Source: Akebia trifoliata
Lineage: Eukaryota > Streptophyta > Magnoliopsida > Ranunculales > Lardizabalaceae
Assembly (NCBI GenBank): GCA_017979445.1
Contig: CM030718.1
Coordinates: 16,346,760 to 16,410,759, forward strand
Reading direction: 5' to 3'
Length of the DNA stretch: 64,000 nt
The notes beneath the pieces were generated by a model, which worked only from the letters and a program-made list of their open reading frames with translations, searched no databases and was not told where the DNA came from. Shown here piece after piece: positions 8,385 to 19,478 of this stretch. Both the position numbers and the translations under genes were made by a program. Each line of letters opens with the position of its first letter. Position 1 is the stretch's first letter.

Positions 8385-10355
8385 GGGGGGTTTGGAGTCG
8401 CTACCATTCATTTTGGAAAAATGTATGAATGGTCATCCGGATTGCATTTTTTGAAAAATATGTAATTTTTAGCATTTTAGTGACTCTCGTACGGATATGA
8501 CTCATTTGGTTCAACTTTTGATTCAAGGTAAGGGGGTCCATTTTATAGAGTAGGGAAGGTGTTAAGCACTCTAGTCCATCCCCTTTTGGTGGTAACCTCG
8601 GATTCGGTCCATTTTTTAGAAACTTTGATGTTGGTTCAAGCCATTAAGGGCACCCTTATTGAAAAAGGAGCCCTTCGATGATTTAAACCATTGTGGTGTG
8701 TGTGCAAAAATGTAGAGAAGGGGGGTGTAAGAAGAAGAGGAAAAGTTGGAGAGGAGAGAAATGGGTAATCCTTGTATAATGCCCACCTTGTTCTTCTTGA
8801 CCTTCTTTGACTTTGTTCAAAAGATGAGTCTTCTATGAATTTCCTTGACTTACTTGAGAGAGTTGAGAGTTGAGAGAAAAGTGAGAGTTGAGTATTGAGG
8901 GTTAAGAGTTAAGGTGAGTTGAGTGTTAAGAGTTAAAAGAAAATTGAGAGTTAAGAGTTGAGGTGAGTTGAGAGTTGAGATTAGAGGGTTGAGTATGATA
9001 GTGAAAGAGAGTGATTTTTTCTTATGAGACTTGGGGGTGTCATTTTTAAGAGATGAAGGGGGTATTTATAGGGGTTTAGAGGATACTTTAGGGATATAAT
9101 AGTGTGAAATGTTGGAAGAGTAGAGAATGACATGAGTTTTGAATGTGGGGGTATGAAACTTAGAGTTAGGATGATGGTAGTTGTGTAATGAAGGTAAATA
9201 GGTGATTTTTAACCCAAATGATTTGGATCTTACCCAAACCATTTGGGTGGAGTGTTTAGTGGGGTGAAATGATGGGTGTTTAAGAGGGTGGTTGTGATTG
9301 AGTGGTGTTTGATTTAAGATAATGGAGGGTGTAAGAGGGTAGTTGGGAGGATGAAGGAGATGGTGACATGTGGCAAGATGTGTAGAGATTAGGGATTTAG
9401 ATTAATTGATGGGAGAGAATGAGTGTTTGATTTGAGAGAAGGGGTATAGGTTTAAGTTGTAGAGATGAGTTTGTAGGTAATGATAATGGTAGATTAGGGG
9501 AAGATGATAGTTGGTTAGTAGGGAGTGATGATAGTAGGTTAAGGAGAGGTATGGGTTGATGTGATTTTTTAGAAAAAAAAAGAGTAATAAGATAGTTAAT
9601 TTTTTAGAGAAAGGTGATGGGAGTTGGTGGTTTGATGAGGAAAGTGAGATGGGGTGATGACATGTGTTATTTTTGATGAAAAAGTGATGATTAATTTGAT
9701 GTGAGTGGTGGTTTATGGGTTAGGATTATGGGTTGGACATGCATAAGATATGGGTTTGGGCTTTAGTAGTGTTGGGCTTGGGTTTTAAGAGGACTTTTGG
9801 GATTTCAGGAATTTGTTGGGGTCATTTTGGATTAGATTTTTGATGGTGGGTAGGGTTTATGGTTTAGGTAAAAATGGGGTTGAACTTAGGTTAGGGGAGG
9901 GGAAGTGAGAGATTAATTAAGAGAGTTGAAGGTTTATGGGCCTCAAGTGAGCTTAGGGTATGTTTGATTCGAAAGCGGAGTGGGGAAGGCTAGGAGAGGT
10001 GGTGGGTATCCCAAGTCTCGTTTTTTTTATATATATAAATTTTATTCATTTTTTAAGATTTTTTGAAATCATTTGATTGCCACGTGTTAGCAAATCTGGC
10101 TTTCTAGGCTCGTTGGTGCATTTTATTGAAAGTCAGGTGTTTTTTGTTTCGAGAGCGGAGCGGTGAAGGTGGGGGTAGATTAAGTCCTTTTTTATGGGTC
10201 CGCTAGTCCCTTAGGGGGTTTTAGGGGCCTTTGATTCGATTAAAGTGTCGCATTTCGATGAATTAGGCCTTTTAGGCCCAACGACTATTTTTATTGAAAA
10301 TCTGGTATTTTTGGGCTCTTTCAAGTGGGGGCTCGTTCAAATTGGGGTGTCTACA
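8385..10355 (-). repeat. TAT-type LTR, minus strand (element N6)
   Basis: Read on the minus strand the LTR begins TGTAGACACCCCAA (right edge 10355), the same start as the N2 and N3 LTRs. Its other end has the family signature TTTGGAGTCGCTACC (about 8391-8405) and GGTGTTAAGCACTCTAGTCC (8559-8578), matching the block before the end of other LTRs here. The extreme 3' end (CTTTCA-type terminus plus PBS) is missing at about 8385. The plus strand is strongly G-rich and C-poor from about 8700 to 9960. A run of GAGAGTTGA-like words occurs at about 8858-8997. Confidence 0.6.
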
Positions 10356-12791
10356 GTTGCCTTTTTTTGTAAGAATTACATGCAAAGAACTGCAAATAAT
10401 AGATTAAATCCCTATTTGTACGGGCCATAAAACTTTGCGAAACACGACTTGAAAGCACTGAGTGGGTTGATGATTTTGTAGAAAATGACTACTCAAACAC
10501 GGGGTTTGACAGAGTTTTACCTTATTACTCTTTAATCTCGATGGCACGGAGCTCGTTTGAGATCTCAGATTATATGAAAATTTGATAAGTTTCGAAATTT
10601 GAGTGTTTCTTCAGCCGGGTTTCGACAAATTGGAGGGCAATGTATTTCGAAAAGGTTTTCGAAATCCTTTTGATTTTTTTTTTGTGCTTAACATATCTTT
10701 GGAAGTCAATACCCGAACCAATACCCTTGCAAGGTAGTGAAATGCTTCCCAAGTCGTCTTTTCTCAAACAAAAAATCACAAGGCAATGATGATGTGTGGT
10801 GTGTTCTTGACTTCTTTATTTTCTTTCTTTTCCAACCTAAAATCCACTCTTCATTGCCTTCTTTTGTTGATCTTACTTTATTTCTACCATAAGTTAATCA
10901 TCTCAATTCATGCATTGTCCCTTGTAATGACATCTTTGATCCTTTCAACAGTGCAAACAATAAGGTTGTTAACAATTGTCACAGATCCAAGAGGGAGTTT
11001 TGTTGTTGGAGTTAAATCAACTAAGATCTGAAGGCAGGGCTACATAGTCTGAGTTACCCCCATTTAGAACTACATTCATTGCAATAATATCAATAGAAAT
11101 GAGCATGTTGCATCGATGCCACTCTTTTGTAATATTAGCATGTTGTTCTGATTGGAATTTGGAGTATTTACTCGCAGTAGAGATACACGATTTGAACAAC
11201 ACTATCGTTAGAAAAGATATCCCACTCATCATAAGAATTCTCATTCCGAAGGAAATCAAAGACTTTCTTTGGTGGAACAATAAGTCAGAAGGAAGAAGCC
11301 GCACTTAGCACAATACCAGGAGATCAGGCTGGGTCGTTTCTTCGACCACCGTGATCGAATAATAATATCTCATAAGCGGATTCAGATGTTTCGGCTATGT
11401 TCCAAGAATGCATTGACGGTCCAACTAGCTCAGCTCGAGTCTTTGAGAAGTGAGGAGTCTTCCATTTTAAGGGTTACGATTGATGATCTACGAGAGAGAC
11501 TTGCTTAGGGTCTTTGTTTTGATACATTTGCGTCTTACATGGTGAGTCATGATGCTTCAGATGCTGAGGTGGTGATGATGGGCAAGTTGGCCAAATTCGT
11601 GTTTTGGAAGATAGACTTGATTGTTTCATTCATCAAGACGTGTGATTGGCATCATTTTTTTTTTGTTAGCAAAAAATGTAATGTAAAACTTTTTGAAATG
11701 AAAAGAAAATAGGTTTTTTACTTACTTGGCCTTAGGTGTATCTATTATTTTGAAAATATGAAGTTTGAATCAGTCTTCGATTTTTCATCATCGGCCAAAA
11801 TAGTAGTTTTGAAAACGTTTGAATTTTTGTGATTTGTTTTTGTCGAATAAATATTGAAGATGCAGAATATGAACACTTTGAAAAACCTTTGTTACTTCGA
11901 TGATTTATGTGCTTTTGCCAACTACTAAGGATATAGATGTGAGTAGCTTTTTGGCTCTTTTTAGAGTCATTCCCAATGTCCCAATACTGGGTGAAAATCG
12001 ATTGAGCAAAAGGACTTGGGATTTCAAAAAAATTTTGCCGTTCACAATTTATACTCATGCGAGCTAGGACTTAATTTTTTTTTGTTTTCCCTTATTGCCC
12101 CTGGCACCAGTTACGGTTTTCACTAGACTCGGTTTTCACATTTTTGCTAATCGACGCCCTTTTGGATTTTCATCGTGTCGGTGGCTTTGATTTTACCATA
12201 ATCTGATTTTTTTACTCATAGCGCCCTTTCAGGTTTTCACTATGCCTTTGCAGACTATGCTTGTATATTTTTGGATTTTTACATTGCAATTCTCGTTTGG
12301 AACCTTTGTGTCTTTGTGGCTTGGTGACTCAAGTTGAGCTGCGAGATCGATGACTCTATTCTTGTAGTGGCGTTCTTCCTTGAGTGATCGATCTAAATTC
12401 TCCTATCGAGTTTGCTAATGACTATTCATGATTCGGCAGCTCAAGTTGAGCCTTGAAATCGGCTACTCTACACTTCGAGTACTCTTTTTTTCGAATATCT
12501 GATCTAGACTCCCCTCTCGAGTCTTTCAACGACTAATAAGACTTGAGGTCTGGATCAAGTTACAAGATTATTGGTGCTATCATTGTTATTGTGAAGCCTT
12601 AGAACATTATCTAATCCGAAAGGACTGTTGGTGGGACGAAACGTTGGCTTAGGTTAAAGGTAGTGAAAAAGATATAAAAAGTTTAAGATTTGGATCTATC
12701 TAGAGTGGATTAGACGTAGGGTTTGTTTATTTTTGTTTCGAAAAGGTAATATATGTCTTCTCCCAATTTCTCTCGAATTTGTTTAGGCTGA
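10356..12791 (-). mobile_element. Decayed internal region of TAT element N6
   Basis: Immediately right of the LTR edge, the minus-strand text AAAAAAAGGCAAC precedes TGTAGACACC and can serve as a polypurine tract. At about 12030-12058 the minus strand reads RMSINCE, which matches RMRINCEW at 61647-61667 just downstream of N5 integrase, so this is TAT pol 3' sequence. Coiled-coil-like fragments occur on both strands: plus 11320-11516 (TVQLAQLESLRSEESSI, TIDDLRERL) and minus about 12330-12480 (LKEERHYKNRVIDLAAQLES; RVADFKAQLELPNHE). No intact frame. Truncated at 12791 by the start of N3. Confidence 0.45.
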
Positions 12792-14811
12792 TGTAGACAC
12801 CCCATTTTTGCATCTGCCTAATTCGACAATTCGTTACCTGGTTGTTGTGGATTCCTAATGATGAACATAAAAGAACTAGGAGGCTTGTGAGTACTTCTTG
12901 ATTCCTTCTGTTTCTAGTCTTTTTATCCCCCCTACTCGTCACGATTCAACATAGAAAGTTACGCACGGTTAGGATCGCTACATCTTACACCCGACTTAAG
13001 CACGTACGCATAGGTTCCCTACACAGTTCGATAACATAGAGACCTCGCTACACTAGGAAAATATGGATTTGAGACTTAGAAATAATTACATAGGGACTAA
13101 AAGAAACCTCACGTTGAAATCCCTAAAAATCTGTAAAAATCATAAAAATGATGAAAATACTCTTCATAAATTTCGGATCTCCGAAAAGTCTCGAAAATAC
13201 CTCTATTGTACTCAGAATGTGATTTCGAGTCTAATGGGACCCAAATCGATGAAAACAGAGAAATTTGTAAAAAAAACCATCAAAATGACGAAAATACCCC
13301 TAATAAATTTGGACCTCCAAAAAATCTCGAAAGTACCTCCATTGCACTCAGAATGTGATTTCGAGTTTAACGGGACCCAAATCGATGAAAACAGAGAAAT
13401 TTGAGGAAAATCTACAAAAGAAATCAACAAAATGACGAAAATGCCCCTCATAAATTTTGGACTCCCGAAGAGTCTCGAAAGTACCTCCATTGCACTCAGA
13501 ATGTGATTTCGAGTCTAACGGGACCCAAACGGAAGAAAACAGAGAAATTTAAAAAAAATCGTAAAAATGACCAAAACGCCCCTTAACATCCAACTCTAAC
13601 ATAGAGACCTTAATCCCTAGGAAAATAAAATTCAAATAAAAAATTAAACCAAAATAAAATTCAAATTAAAAATTAAACTAAAATTTAACTAAGATCTAAT
13701 TAAAATCCAAAATTTAAATCAATTTAAAATCATAAATATCAAATTAAAATACACAATAAATTAAAAATCAAGAAACCGAATTAAAATCAAAATCAAATTG
13801 AAAATCAAGTTAAAAATCATTCAACCAATCAAAATGCAAAATTGAATTAAAATTTTAAATCAATCAACCAAATCGACCAATCAAAGTGCAATCAACGAAT
13901 TAAAATACATTCGATCAAATCAAAATCCAATTAACCGACCAAATAAAATTTAAAGTCAATTTAAAATTAAAATTAAAATTAATCAACCCGTTCAAAATTT
14001 AAATTAAAAAATTAAACTCAAATTAAATAATTAAAACTCAAATCGAAATTCAAAAGTAACAAAATTGAAATTAAACCAACCTAAATCGGAATCCAAAAAA
14101 TTTGACAAATCCAAAATTCAATTCAAAATAAATTTAAAGTTTAGAATCAACCAATCAGAATTTAACAATAGTAAATTACCGTAGTACGGGTAGCGTGGGA
14201 TCCTTCTCCCATTCTCTTAAAAATGAAAATAAATAAATAAACAAAAAAAAAAACAACACGTTCCCCATCTTCTTTTCTCCAACGTCTCTAACTCCTCCTC
14301 ATAGCCACGTCTTCAACTCCCCATCTTCTCCTCTCCAATGTCCTCAACCCTCTCTCCCTCTTTCTTCCCCACTTCTTCTTCCATCTCTCCCTCTCTTGAA
14401 TAAATAAGGAGCAACTGATTGGAAAAGGGAAGGGGGGGGGGGGGGGGGGAAGGAGAGGAAGAAAATCAGAGAAAAAAAAAGGTTTTTTTGGCTTCCATTA
14501 AACTTGCAACACACATACTCATTTTTCTGATTTTTTTTACAGCAACTATAAACCAATCTATTTTATTTTATGCTGCCCCAATGTTTTCCAGCCACTCTCC
14601 TTCATCTCCAATAGCTTATGTCTTTGCATTGAACATCTTCCCCAACAGCCAACATCTTCTCAATTAAAATCTGCAACATCTTCTTTTTCCTCTGTCCAGC
14701 CCCATCTCCCTCTCTCTAACTATGTTATCTACCCCACGTTACTCTTTCTCTCTCTCTCCCATGTTCACGTTGGACAGCAACCACTCATCCTATTCTCCAT
14801 AAAAGCTCAGC
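12792..14811 (+). repeat. N3 left LTR, 5' part (U3 and TATA region)
   Basis: It aligns with 48682-50695 of the right LTR. Contains a three- to four-unit tandem repeat of about 135-147 bp (about 13105-13580; each unit has ACTCAGAATGTGATTTCGAG and GATGAAAACAGAGAAATTT). A long C/A-rich, G-poor stretch follows (13620-14160), then a homopolymer of 18 G at 14432-14449 that is absent from the sister LTR. The TATA-like CATAAAAG at 14799-14806 corresponds to TATAAAAG (50679-50686) in the sister LTR. N2 is inserted five bases downstream of it. Confidence 0.85.
14807..14811 (+). other. Target-site duplication of N2, left copy (TCAGC)
   Basis: TCAGC directly precedes the N2 LTR start TGTAGATACC and is repeated at 39782-39786 directly after the N2 LTR end CTTTCA. 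The uninterrupted sister LTR has a single GCTCAGCCAAC at this place. A 5-bp duplication is standard for Ty3/gypsy integration. Confidence 0.92.
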
Positions 14812-16588
14812 TGTAGATACCCCATTTTTGCATCCGCCTGATTAATCAACTCGTCAACCCGATTGCAACGATTCCCAATGTGGATGTTATTTCCATTGCT
14901 TTATTTTGTTACCAGAAATGTTTCTGAAATCCGGATGAGGTATCTCGAACTACAAAACATTAGAAATCACGCTATGCTAGGAAAATACGATCCCAAAAAC
15001 ATAGAAATCATCATCTTGCAAACAAAAAAAAAGTTTCACGATAAAAATCACTAAAAATTGACCAAATTACCAAATTATCAAATTACCAAAATACCCCTAA
15101 CATCAAAACAACCCTAGAGCCTACATTACGCTTAGGAAAACTCTTTCGAACACATAAAATAACAAATTGGAACTAAATAAATCATTTCACCAATTTTCAC
15201 AAAAATTGACAAAATTACGAAAATGCCCCTCATAAAGTTCACAACCATTTCACACAAAAAATTTCATAAATAACACAAACTAATATGTCCATTGAATTCC
15301 TTACGAAAAATCGATTCTAAAATATCATAGACCATTAAAAACCGACTTAAAATGTGAAAAGTCCTCTTTGGGGGCAAAACGGTAATTTCACAATTTTCAT
15401 AATTAAAAATTTCAAAATTAATAAATAAAACATTAAATAATTAAAGTGAAACATTAATGAAATTAATTTAAAATTTTGAACTAAAAAATCGATCAATCGG
15501 GCTCTCATGAAAAATTGTTGAGGGTTCGTGAGATATTTCTTTAAGGACCCCTCTATTTGGGGGTCCAAAGAATTAAAGATATAATAGAGAGGGGTTCTCC
15601 AAAAATTTAAAGTCAATCAAGCAAGACTAAGGTCAAGGTATTAAATTCAATCAAGTAAGACTAAAGTCAAAATTAAAGTCAATTAAGCAAGACTAAAGTC
15701 AAGATATTAAAAGTCAATCAATTAAGACTAAAGTCAAAATATTAAAAGTCAATCAAATAAGACCAAAAGTCAAAATCATAATAGAGTTCTAATTAAAAAA
15801 TAACTCTATCTAATAGAGTTCTAATTAAAAAATAATTATACCTAAAAAAATTCTAATTAAAACACAATTCTACCTAAAATAATTCTAACAAAAACACAAC
15901 TCTAACTAAAAGAACTCTAATTAAACACTAACTCTATTTAAATCAATCCCTAAAAAAATCTATAAATAGGGGTGCTCACACCCTATTTTCGTATTAAATC
16001 AAAAACCCTAAGAGAAGTAGGTCAAAAAGCCTCCCTAGCCTCCCATAAACCCTAGTTTTGAAGTCCCAACTCCTTACCTAACACCTACACTTCGATTTTA
16101 GCCTTAAAAACACCTAGAAGTCCTTCAAAAACACCCCAAAATAGATAACAAAATTCAAAGAATCCATATCTAAGGAAGAAATACCTTGCCTCGGAGTTCT
16201 GAAATCAGATCCGGAGACAGAACGAAGTAAGGAGAACGGTACAAGGAGCAGTTTCATTGAATCTGAGGGAATAGAACCGTTGCGTTCAAAGGTAAAGTCT
16301 CTTTTATTTTATTTTATTTTTTTTCCTTTCGTTTTCTATCTAGGTTTTTGTTAGCAATGTAGACTTATTTGTGTTAAGTAGAGACCGGCATTGGCTGGGC
16401 GGGGTTGGTGTCTAACACCTTCCAACCCCGTAATGTGATCCCCGGATTTAGTTTTTCTTTAGTAGATTGGTCTCTTTATCCATTTAGAGTCATTGATAGA
16501 TTCCTAGACCGTAATAACTAGGTGGCGACTCCCAAACCTCAAGGGTCAAAAGCGGTTCCACGCACCCCACGGATCGAGGGCGCTTTCA
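14812..16588 (+). repeat. N2 left LTR
   Basis: 1777 bp, TGTAGATACC...GCGCTTTCA. TATA box TATAAATA at 15961-15968, followed by the R-like block AGAGACCGGCATTGGCTGG and GGTGTCTAACACCTTCC that is conserved in all TAT LTRs in the window. U3 has repeated short blocks AAGTCAATCAAGCAAGACTA and AGAGTTCTAATTAAAAAATA. The start has a T where the right LTR has C (TGTAGATACC versus TGTAGACACC), and it has 17 extra bases near 14860. Confidence 0.9.
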
Positions 16589-16608
16589 GTGACGACTCCA
16601 CTGGGAAC
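16589..16608 (+). promoter_or_regulatory. N2 primer-binding-site-like sequence
   Basis: GTGACGACTCCACTGGGAAC immediately follows the LTR terminal CA. The same site in N3 (41594) is GTGACGACTCCGCTGGGGAC and in the LTR at 60024 (minus) GTGACGACTTCATTGGGGAT. The position and conservation argue for the tRNA primer site. Ogre/TAT elements are reported to use tRNA-Arg; the primer here was not verified. Confidence 0.55.
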
Positions 16609-16840
16609 TATTGAGGATCAAACTTGAAAAACCCCAAGTATGGGAGCATTGCCAAGATGATCTAGTTTTTTTTTATTATTTAGTTCAATTTATTTTATTT
16701 ATTTTTTTCTGTTTATTTATTTTTGTGACTTGATTGTAGATGATTTTGGGTATTTCATTTTTTTTTTCAATTAAGGATCATTTTTTGATGACCTAGGATA
16801 ATGAAAGATTCAAATTGACATATGAAAATGATGGAATGAT

Positions 16841-17398
16841 GAAGGTTGGGATAGTAATGTTAAAACGTTTTTACAAAATATTCTATTAAGAATTAAGTCT
16901 AGCAACCTCTTAATAAAACGTAGATTTCATCGAGTAGATTAATTTAGAATCTGAGTTCACTAAATTTTGTTATCGGAAGCCTTAGATATCATCGATGCAA
17001 GTTCAATTTGTAAATCTGGAATTGTTGCTGAATGAAAGTTGGGATAGCAATGTTAAAACGTTTTTACAGAATATTCTAGTGAGAATTAAGTCTAGGAACC
17101 TATTAATAAAACGTAGATCTCATCGAGTAGATTAATTTAGAACCTGAGTTCACTCAATTTCGTTATCGTAAGCCTTAGATATTATCGATGCAAGTTCAAT
17201 CTGTAAATCTGAAATTGTTTCTGAATGAAGGTTGTAATAGCAATGTTAAAATGTTTTTACAGAACATTCTAGTAAGAACTAAGTCTGGGCACCTATTAAT
17301 AAAATGTAGATCTCATCGAGTAGATTAATTTAGAACTTGAATTCATTCGATTTCGTTATCGAGAACTTAGATATTATCGATGCAAGTTCGGATTGTAT
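16841..17398 (+). repeat. Three 193-bp tandem repeats in the N2 leader
   Basis: Units begin at 16841, 17034 and 17227, each starting GAARGTTGKRATAG and containing TTTTTACARAAYATTCTA, CATCGAGTAGATTAATTTAG and TTATCGATGCAAGTTC-like words. They differ by scattered substitutions. The following leader to 19107 has no gene; it carries two copies of GGTATATCAAAC (17942 and 18389). Confidence 0.85.
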
Positions 17399-19107
17399 TT
17401 TCATAATTCACAGAAAATCCGAATTTATCTAATGTTAGCACAATTAATGTTCCTGAGAGTAAGCTCATCTCAACCATTGTCATTCTATCATCAATGTAAC
17501 ATCTATTAGAATCTCGATTTATTTTGGATTACCAAAAAGTAACCCTTGATTGGACCATAGACAACAAATTTGTGGGCCTTTAATGTTAGATAAGATTAAT
17601 TATTATTTGTGTTATATGCCCATATAATGTGCCATGATCTCTACAGATATATTTGTGATGTGTTTGCTTTCATCTTAATTTTGATGTGATGGGTTTTGTA
17701 TTATTTTCTTGATCAATATTCATTTGATATCCATATGTGATAACATAATCTGGCCCATGGGCCCATGTGTTTGAAAAAGGCCCCGGGCACACCCCACCCT
17801 GTTTTGCACACACCACATGCACGTTTACTATTTTGCACACTTACACGTCCTATATAGCCAACGTGGCACTAGTGCGTGGCCCGATCTCTTTGGAGATGCG
17901 ACGTCATTCATGAAAACCACAACTCCAGTCACGTACCTTAGGGTATATCAAACTGGGGCATCAATACATTCTGATCTGGTGATTCTGAGAGATATATTGA
18001 TGCACCCAGGCTGGAGCGACCTGAGCCTTTTACCTATTGTGAGCCACACAGTCACATGTCCCGATTGCCAACATAGTACTAGTACGTGATCGGTCTCCTC
18101 GTGGGATGCCAAACCATTTATGAAAGCTACAACTCTTGACTCGTACCCGTAGGTATATAAAAGATAATCCAAGTATACCAGTTGTACTTCTTGGTTAAAA
18201 CCGGTGCCTAAGAAAGATCTTGCCCCGATGTACCCTACTGTACGAGGGGGATAGACTACGTCTATTCTAGACGAGAGGTATTTAAGTGGACCCTTGCTCA
18301 GCATTGTGCGCCACCTCTCAATTGGAGATCAAACTGGCTATTTTTGGCTTCAGAGAAGTGAGTTGAGGTTTTAGATTATCATCTATACGGTATATCAAAC
18401 CAAGTCACCACGTATCGAGAGATATATAGGTGTATTTGGGCAAGGGTGGCTAGATAAAAATGCATTGCACGTTGTAAATCTAGAGTCTAGAAGCCTTCCT
18501 ATAGGTCATGACCCGAACTGACTATGGGTGTTCCCGGGTTGCTTTATTCAATCCAACCAACAGGTAGGTGGGCAGACCGATCTAGATTAATCAAACAAAA
18601 CCCGTAATATCGGTCCGACCCAATCTGTGAAATGTTCCGATTAATTTGAACCATTTAAACCGGTTGGCCCAATTGACAAATGGATCAAACTGATCAATAT
18701 CAAATCAGTTGGACTAATTGGTTTCACTTTTAAAGATCCAGACCACTTTGTATAGAAAGATTCGATCTTATGATCAAATTAGTTTGTCTGATCAAAGGTT
18801 CAATCCCAATCAGGGGTAGACCCGCGTTTAATCTTTCTCACTTTCTTGGTCACTATAGACTTATGGTGCATTTAGATTCGATATTTTCGGCCAGACTTGG
18901 GCTATTTTATGTCAAAACTTTAATCATGTGGTTAAGAGTCAAACCTTTAGAGTCAATGGTTAACCTTAGTTTACTTCCAATCAGGTAATAATTGGTCTCA
19001 AAAGTTCTAAACCTCCATCTGTACCACTTTGGGTCCGTGAAAAGAGTCGTCTTTCCAGAGTACCATTGCCAAGTAGTCAGTCTTTGCCATGAGAAGAAAC
19101 GAGTACG
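17399..19107 (+). other. N2 5' leader, non-coding
   Basis: Sequence between the tandem repeats and gag. It has no intact ORF1. It matches the N4 leader (about 56300-57650, reversed) almost along its length, for example GCACCCAGGCTGGAGCGACC (18003) and CGGGTTGCTTTATTCAATCC (18536). The conserved word GGTATATCAAAC occurs at 17942-17953 and 18389-18400, 447 bases apart. Open frames here (for example 17817-18089) are not conserved as proteins. Confidence 0.6.
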
Positions 19108-19478
19108 ATGGATGAAGCTGCGCTCCGTCAGATTTTAGAATCTTTTCAAGTACAGATTATTGCTTTTGCCCAAACACAAATTGAATCCCTGAAAATTAAA
19201 AAGGGTAAAGATAAAGCTATAGAACCTCAGGATGTGTTTGACCTCGTTGAAAAGCAAGAAGATGATCAGTTACACGTCGACCCTGTCCTAGCTCATCGAA
19301 TAACTCAGGTTGAAACTACTTTGAAGAATCTTAAAGACCCTGATGATTTTACTCTTGGATTAGGGGCAATGACCTTGTTTCCCACGGTCCGTCTGTCAGA
19401 GAAGTTCATAATGCCAGATATGGAGAAGTTTGACGGTATTGGATGCCCTAGGACTCACTTAAAAGTATATCAAAATTC
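19108..19478 (+). pseudogene. gag: N2 gag, N-terminal part (interrupted by Athila)
   Basis: About 124 codons from the ATG at 19108 (MDEAALRQILESFQ) to LKVY, just before the Athila LTR. The stretch FIMPDMEKFDGIGCPRTHLK is the conserved core at the start of the Retrotrans_gag domain of TAT elements and matches N3 FVMLEMKKFNGVGCAKMYLK (44368-44427). The Gag protein would form the virus-like particle. The reading frame runs into the inserted Athila LTR; the rest resumes at about 33766, and about 28-30 codons of the core are missing at the junction. Confidence 0.85.

Noticed and set aside
10786..11308. Membrane-protein-like open frames (10786-11031, 11017-11304)
   Set aside because: T-rich sequence gives hydrophobic frames on one strand; no conserved motif and both strands are open.
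13063..13586. Two open frames in the N3 LTR with repeated protein sequence
   Set aside because: They arise from the 135-147-bp LTR tandem repeat and are not shared in frame with the right LTR copy.
17817..18304. Open frames on both strands in the N2 leader
   Set aside because: The same leader in N4 does not keep these frames open, so they are not conserved as protein.
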